From CBDUXP01 sp965371225 [NCBI: uncultured bacterium] (lineage in GTDB: Bacteria > Abyssobacteria > SURF-5 > CBDUXP01): a stretch of 17,807 nt of DNA. Location of the stretch: NCBI GenBank assembly GCA_965371225.1, contig CBDUXP010000077.1, forward strand, positions 1 through 17,807. Reading direction: 5' to 3'. Within the stretch, counting starts at the first letter, position 1; every line of letters starts with the position of its first letter. Made by a program: the position numbers and the translations under genes. The notes beneath the pieces are model-generated. The model saw only the letters and a program-made list of their open reading frames with translations. It made no database searches and was not told where the DNA came from. Of the stretch, positions 14,335 through 17,807 are shown piece by piece.

Positions 14335-16248
14335 ATGTATCGACGTGTACTGGCCATTGCACTCTTCGTGGCAGGTGTTGGGCTCGCCTCAGGCGGCCGG
14401 GCCTTCGCCCAGGAATTCACCGTTGATAAGGAAGACATAAGGGGCGACGAGCAAGACTATTCGCCCTATGTGGACCGGAACATTCCGGATCGTGTGTATT
14501 GGGGCGACACGCACTTCCACACCTCGAACTCGCCCGACGCGGGCCTCGTGGGGAACACCCTTGGAGCGGCGGAAGGATTCCGGTTCGCCCGCGGCGAGGA
14601 GGTCACTTCCAGCTCGGGGCTGAGGGTAAAGCTCATCCGGCCGCTGGACTTCCTGGTGATCACGGACCACGCGGAATACATCGGCCTAGCTCCCATGATC
14701 CGGCGTTCGGATCCGGTGTTGCTGGCGGACCCGTACGGCAAACGCTGGCACGACATGTTCCAGGCAGGACCGGACTCGGCCTACGACGCGTTCATCGAGA
14801 TCCTCGGGAGCGCGACGCGGCGGGAGGAGCTGATTCGCAACGAGCGTGTCAAGCGGTCCATCTGGGAGCGGTTCACGGCGATCGCGGACGAATACAACGA
14901 ACCGGGCCGGTTCACGGCGTTCATCGGATTCGAGTGGAGCTCGCTGCCGGATGGCAACAACCTGCATCGCGTGGTCGTGTTCCGGGACGCTGCGGCCCGG
15001 GCGAACCAAGTACTCCCGTATTCCCTCTTTGACGGCGAGGACCCGGAGGATTTGTGGAAGTACCTCGCCGGGTATGAGGCGAAGACGGGGGGCAACGTCC
15101 TGGCTATCGCCCACAACGGAAATCTCAGTAACGGCTACATGTTTGCGGACAAACGGCTGAATGGAAAGCCGATTACCCGCGCCTACGCTGACACGCGGAT
15201 GCAGTGGGAGCCCCTCTACGAGGTCACGCAGATCAAGGGGGACGGGGAAGCGCATCCGCTGTTGTCCCCCGAGGACGAGTTCGCGGATTTCGAGAACTGG
15301 GACAAGTCGAACATTGCGGGAACGAAGCCCAAGGAAGACTGGATGCTCCAGCACGAGTACGGCCGCTCCGCGCTCAAGCTGGGCCTGCAATTGGAGAGTC
15401 AGACGGGAGCGAATCCGTACAAGTTCGGTCTGATCGGTTCGACGGATTCGCACACCTCCCTCGCCACGACGCGGGAAGACAACTACTTCGGCAAGTTCAC
15501 GAAGACGGAGCCGTCGCCGCATCGGTACGAGCATGAGGTGATCCGGTCGGCGGTCGATCCGAAGCTATCGAGCTACAGCTCGGAAGAGGTGGCCTCGGGC
15601 TTGGCCGGCGTGTGGGCGCGCGAGAATACGCGGGAGGCACTCTTCGACGCGATGGAGCGGAAGGAAGTCTACGCCACTACCGGGTCGCGGATCCTGGTGC
15701 GGGTGTTCGGTGGCTGGGACTTCACGGCAGACGAGGTGGAGCGCCCGGACTTTGCGGACCAGGGATACGCGCGCGGCGTCCCCATGGGCAGTGATCTCAG
15801 CAAGGCGCCCGCCGGCAAAGCGCCGACGTTCATGATCCGCGCGGTGCGCGACCCCGACAACGCCAACCTCGACCGCGTGCAGGTCATCAAAGGCTGGCTC
15901 GATGGCAAAGGTAAATTGCAGGAGCGAATCTACGACGTCGCCGTTTCCGACGGGCGGACGATTGGCGCGGACGGCCGCTGCAAGACACCGGTGGGCAGCA
16001 CGGTGGATGTGCCGAACGCGACGTACACCAACACCATCGGCGATCCGCTGCTGGCGGCACACTGGGTGGACCCGGATTTCGATCCGAAGGAGCGCGCGTT
16101 CTACTACGTGCGCGTGATCGAGATCCCCAAGCCCCGGTGGTCGGCCTACGACGCGTACCGCTTCGGCATCACCATGCCGGAGCATGTCCGCATGACCGTG
16201 CAGGACCGTGCCTACACCTCGCCGATCTGGTACACGCCGGGAACATAG
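14335..16248 (+). CDS. DUF3604 family secreted PHP-like protein (copy 1)
   Basis: A 637-residue protein with signal peptide MYRRVLAIALFVAGVGLASG to about Ala25 (FAQ). It shows the DUF3604 motifs in order: YWGDTHFHTSNSPDAG (55-70; His60, His62), DFLVITDHAEYIG (105-117; Asp111, His112), FIGFEWSSLPDGNNLHR (196-212; Glu200, His211), LAIAHNGNLSNGYMF (256-270; His260), QIKGDGEAHPLLSPEDEF and FGLIGSTDSHTSLA (364-377; Asp371, His373). These His/Asp clusters resemble the PHP metallophosphoesterase active site, so a periplasmic metal-dependent hydrolase is likely; no substrate is known. ATG 14335 follows the strong AGGAGGGG. Full length for the family. It is the first of two tandem copies, 45 bases apart, diverging from the barrel operon. 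Confidence 0.88.
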   Translation: MYRRVLAIALFVAGVGLASGGRAFAQEFTVDKEDIRGDEQDYSPYVDRNIPDRVYWGDTHFHTSNSPDAGLVGNTLGAAEGFRFARGEEVTSSSGLRVKLIRPLDFLVITDHAEYIGLAPMIRRSDPVLLADPYGKRWHDMFQAGPDSAYDAFIEILGSATRREELIRNERVKRSIWERFTAIADEYNEPGRFTAFIGFEWSSLPDGNNLHRVVVFRDAAARANQVLPYSLFDGEDPEDLWKYLAGYEAKTGGNVLAIAHNGNLSNGYMFADKRLNGKPITRAYADTRMQWEPLYEVTQIKGDGEAHPLLSPEDEFADFENWDKSNIAGTKPKEDWMLQHEYGRSALKLGLQLESQTGANPYKFGLIGSTDSHTSLATTREDNYFGKFTKTEPSPHRYEHEVIRSAVDPKLSSYSSEEVASGLAGVWARENTREALFDAMERKEVYATTGSRILVRVFGGWDFTADEVERPDFADQGYARGVPMGSDLSKAPAGKAPTFMIRAVRDPDNANLDRVQVIKGWLDGKGKLQERIYDVAVSDGRTIGADGRCKTPVGSTVDVPNATYTNTIGDPLLAAHWVDPDFDPKERAFYYVRVIEIPKPRWSAYDAYRFGITMPEHVRMTVQDRAYTSPIWYTPGT

Positions 16249-16293
16249 GACGTTTGCGCAGTACCCAACGCAGATAGCTGCATGGAGAGCATC

Positions 16294-17807
16294 ATGAAAC
16301 TATTGAAAACGGTACTCATGCTGGTGGTGACTTTCGTGGCTGCCACTCCTGTATCCGCAGCCGACCATGCCGACTATGGCATTGGCGAAAAGAAGCCTGT
16401 CCCGCGTCGCGTCTTCTGGGGGGACACCCATCTCCACACGTCCTTCTCTCCGGACGCCTCCTTGACAGGCAATATCAAACTCAGCCCGGCCGATGCGTAT
16501 GCATTCGCGCGCGGTGGGACCGTCACGGCGCACAACGGTATGAAGGCGCGATTAGACCGCCCCCTCGACTTTCTCGTGGTGAGCGACCACTCGGAGTATA
16601 TGGGGTTCATACCGATGGTGCGCGAGGGCAGCGTCGAAGCGCTGAAAACGGAGTGGGGGGCCTATCTTTTCAAGGAGATCAATGCGGGCGGCGAGGCCGC
16701 CTACCAGGCAGCGATCAAGTTTGTGGGCGAAGCCTTCCAGGCGGGCGGTGTACCCGAACTCAAGACTGATTCGCTACGCCGGCCACCGTGGAACCGCATC
16801 ACGGCCGCCGCAGACGAGGCGTACACCCCGGGTGTCTTTACCGCCTTCATCGGTTACGAGTGGACCAGCCACCCGGGCGGCGACAACCTGCACCGTGTCG
16901 TGATTTTCCGCGACGACGCCAGCAAGGCCGACCAGGTCCTGCCTTTCTCCGCCCTGGACAGCGAAGATCCGGAGGACCTGTGGGTTTACCTTGAAAGCTA
17001 CGAAGAGAAGACCGGCGGTCAGATCCTCGCCATCGCCCACAACGGGAACGTGAGCAACGGCCACATGTTTGCCGAATCGACGCGGAAGGGGAGATCCCTG
17101 ACGACGGCCTATGCGGAACAGCGTGCGAAGTGGGAATGCCTCTACGAAATCACGCAAATCAAGGGCGACGGCGAGGCGCACCCCCTCCTCTCGCCCACCG
17201 ACGAGTTCGCGGACTATGAGACGTGGGACAAGGGCAACCTGCTTGGCGGCCTTCCGGAAAGCGGCAAGACTGTGGACATGTTGCGGCACGAGTATGGCCG
17301 CGAGGCGCTCAAGCTCGGCCTGAAACTCGAAGACCAGCTGGGAGCCAATCCCTTCAAATTCGGTCTCATCGGCAGCACCGATGCCCACACCAGTATGGCC
17401 TCTGCGGACGAGTCAAACTTCTGGGGCAAACTCACCGTGCTCGAGCCGGAAGGCCACCGGTGGGAACACAAGATCATTGAGTCGCTCACCGATCCGAATC
17501 GAACCACGTGGGGCTGGGAACAGGCCGCCTCGGGGTATGCCGGGGTCTGGGCAACCGAAAACACCCGCGAGGCGCTCTTCGAGGCCATGCGGCGCCGTGA
17601 GACCTACGCCACGACCGGTCCGCGCATGAGCGTGCGCTTCTTTGGCGGCTGGAACTTCACCGACGCCGATGCCCTGGTCGGCGACGTGGCAGCGGTCGGC
17701 TACGACAAGGGGGTGCCCATGGGCGGCGACCTGCCCGCCGGTTCCCACTCCAACGCACCCACCTTCTTGATCGCGGCCCTCAAGGACCCCATGGGCGCCA
17801 ACCTCGA
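16294..17807 (+). CDS. DUF3604 family secreted PHP-like protein (copy 2, 3' end outside window)
   Basis: The frame is open from 16294 to the window end, 504 complete codons and part of another; 110-130 residues are probably missing. Signal peptide MKLLKTVLMLVVTFVAATPV, cleavage after SA (Ala23). The same motif series as copy 1: FWGDTHLHTSFSPDAS (His46, His48), DFLVVSDHSEYMGF (Asp98, His99), FIGYEWTSHPGGDNLHR, LAIAHNGNVSNGHMFAE and FGLIGSTDAHTS. It differs in N-terminal length and in a longer segment around residues 110-165, so it is a diverged paralogue and not a recent exact copy. ATG 16294 is chosen over the in-frame ATG at 16282 because GGAG sits 6 bases before it. It follows copy 1 by 45 bases, so the two are probably co-transcribed. 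Confidence 0.88.
   Translation, partial: MKLLKTVLMLVVTFVAATPVSAADHADYGIGEKKPVPRRVFWGDTHLHTSFSPDASLTGNIKLSPADAYAFARGGTVTAHNGMKARLDRPLDFLVVSDHSEYMGFIPMVREGSVEALKTEWGAYLFKEINAGGEAAYQAAIKFVGEAFQAGGVPELKTDSLRRPPWNRITAAADEAYTPGVFTAFIGYEWTSHPGGDNLHRVVIFRDDASKADQVLPFSALDSEDPEDLWVYLESYEEKTGGQILAIAHNGNVSNGHMFAESTRKGRSLTTAYAEQRAKWECLYEITQIKGDGEAHPLLSPTDEFADYETWDKGNLLGGLPESGKTVDMLRHEYGREALKLGLKLEDQLGANPFKFGLIGSTDAHTSMASADESNFWGKLTVLEPEGHRWEHKIIESLTDPNRTTWGWEQAASGYAGVWATENTREALFEAMRRRETYATTGPRMSVRFFGGWNFTDADALVGDVAAVGYDKGVPMGGDLPAGSHSNAPTFLIAALKDPMGANL

Noticed and set aside
1-17807. CRISPR arrays, tRNA or rRNA genes, riboswitches
   Set aside because: No regularly spaced repeats, cloverleaf-like sequence or known riboswitch core was recognised by eye; a covariance-model scan was not possible.

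Overview
This is a high-GC window from a Gram-negative bacterium. The envelope genes (an AsmA-type protein, several lipobox proteins, an outer-membrane beta-barrel) argue against an actinobacterium, although one gene (6139-6906) belongs to a family best known there. A proteobacterium, myxobacterium or related 'deltaproteobacterial' lineage fits; the sequence alone does not name it.

Layout. (A) 1-1410, plus strand: the C-terminal part of an AsmA-family protein that began before the window. It converges on a short orphan histidine kinase (2281-1448, minus). (B) 5729-2440, minus strand: four genes encoding a two-component-type flavin monooxygenase (acyl-CoA dehydrogenase fold), a single-domain VOC/extradiol-like protein, a TetR repressor and a fumarylacetoacetate-hydrolase (FAH) family enzyme. 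A maleylpyruvate-isomerase-like protein (6139-6906) points the other way. A 28-bp imperfect palindrome at 5796-5823 lies in the divergent region and covers a plausible promoter, so it is a candidate TetR operator. Together these look like a small regulated catabolic module for an aromatic or cyclic compound: hydroxylation, possible ring cleavage, isomerisation, C-C hydrolysis. (C) 6907-8075: a scrap region with an Rhs/YD-repeat fossil, a GNAT acetyltransferase and a truncated IS3-type orfA. (D) 8108-9849, plus strand: a promoter with a palindromic spacer, a likely lipoprotein of unknown function, and a membrane-anchored alpha/beta hydrolase whose start overlaps its stop.

(E) 13990-9899, minus strand: a tightly packed set of an outer-membrane barrel protein, a DUF2092 protein, a secreted RG/QRGDR-rich low-complexity protein and a patatin-like phospholipase with a candidate lipobox. 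(F) 14335-17807, plus strand: two tandem secreted DUF3604 proteins with PHP-like metal motifs; the second runs off the window. E and F diverge from a 344-bp region that carries a perfect 17-bp palindrome and an 11-bp inverted repeat.

The two most interesting units are the divergent envelope locus E/F, in which most proteins have no known function, and the compact TetR-linked catabolic module B. No tRNA, rRNA or CRISPR array was recognised.
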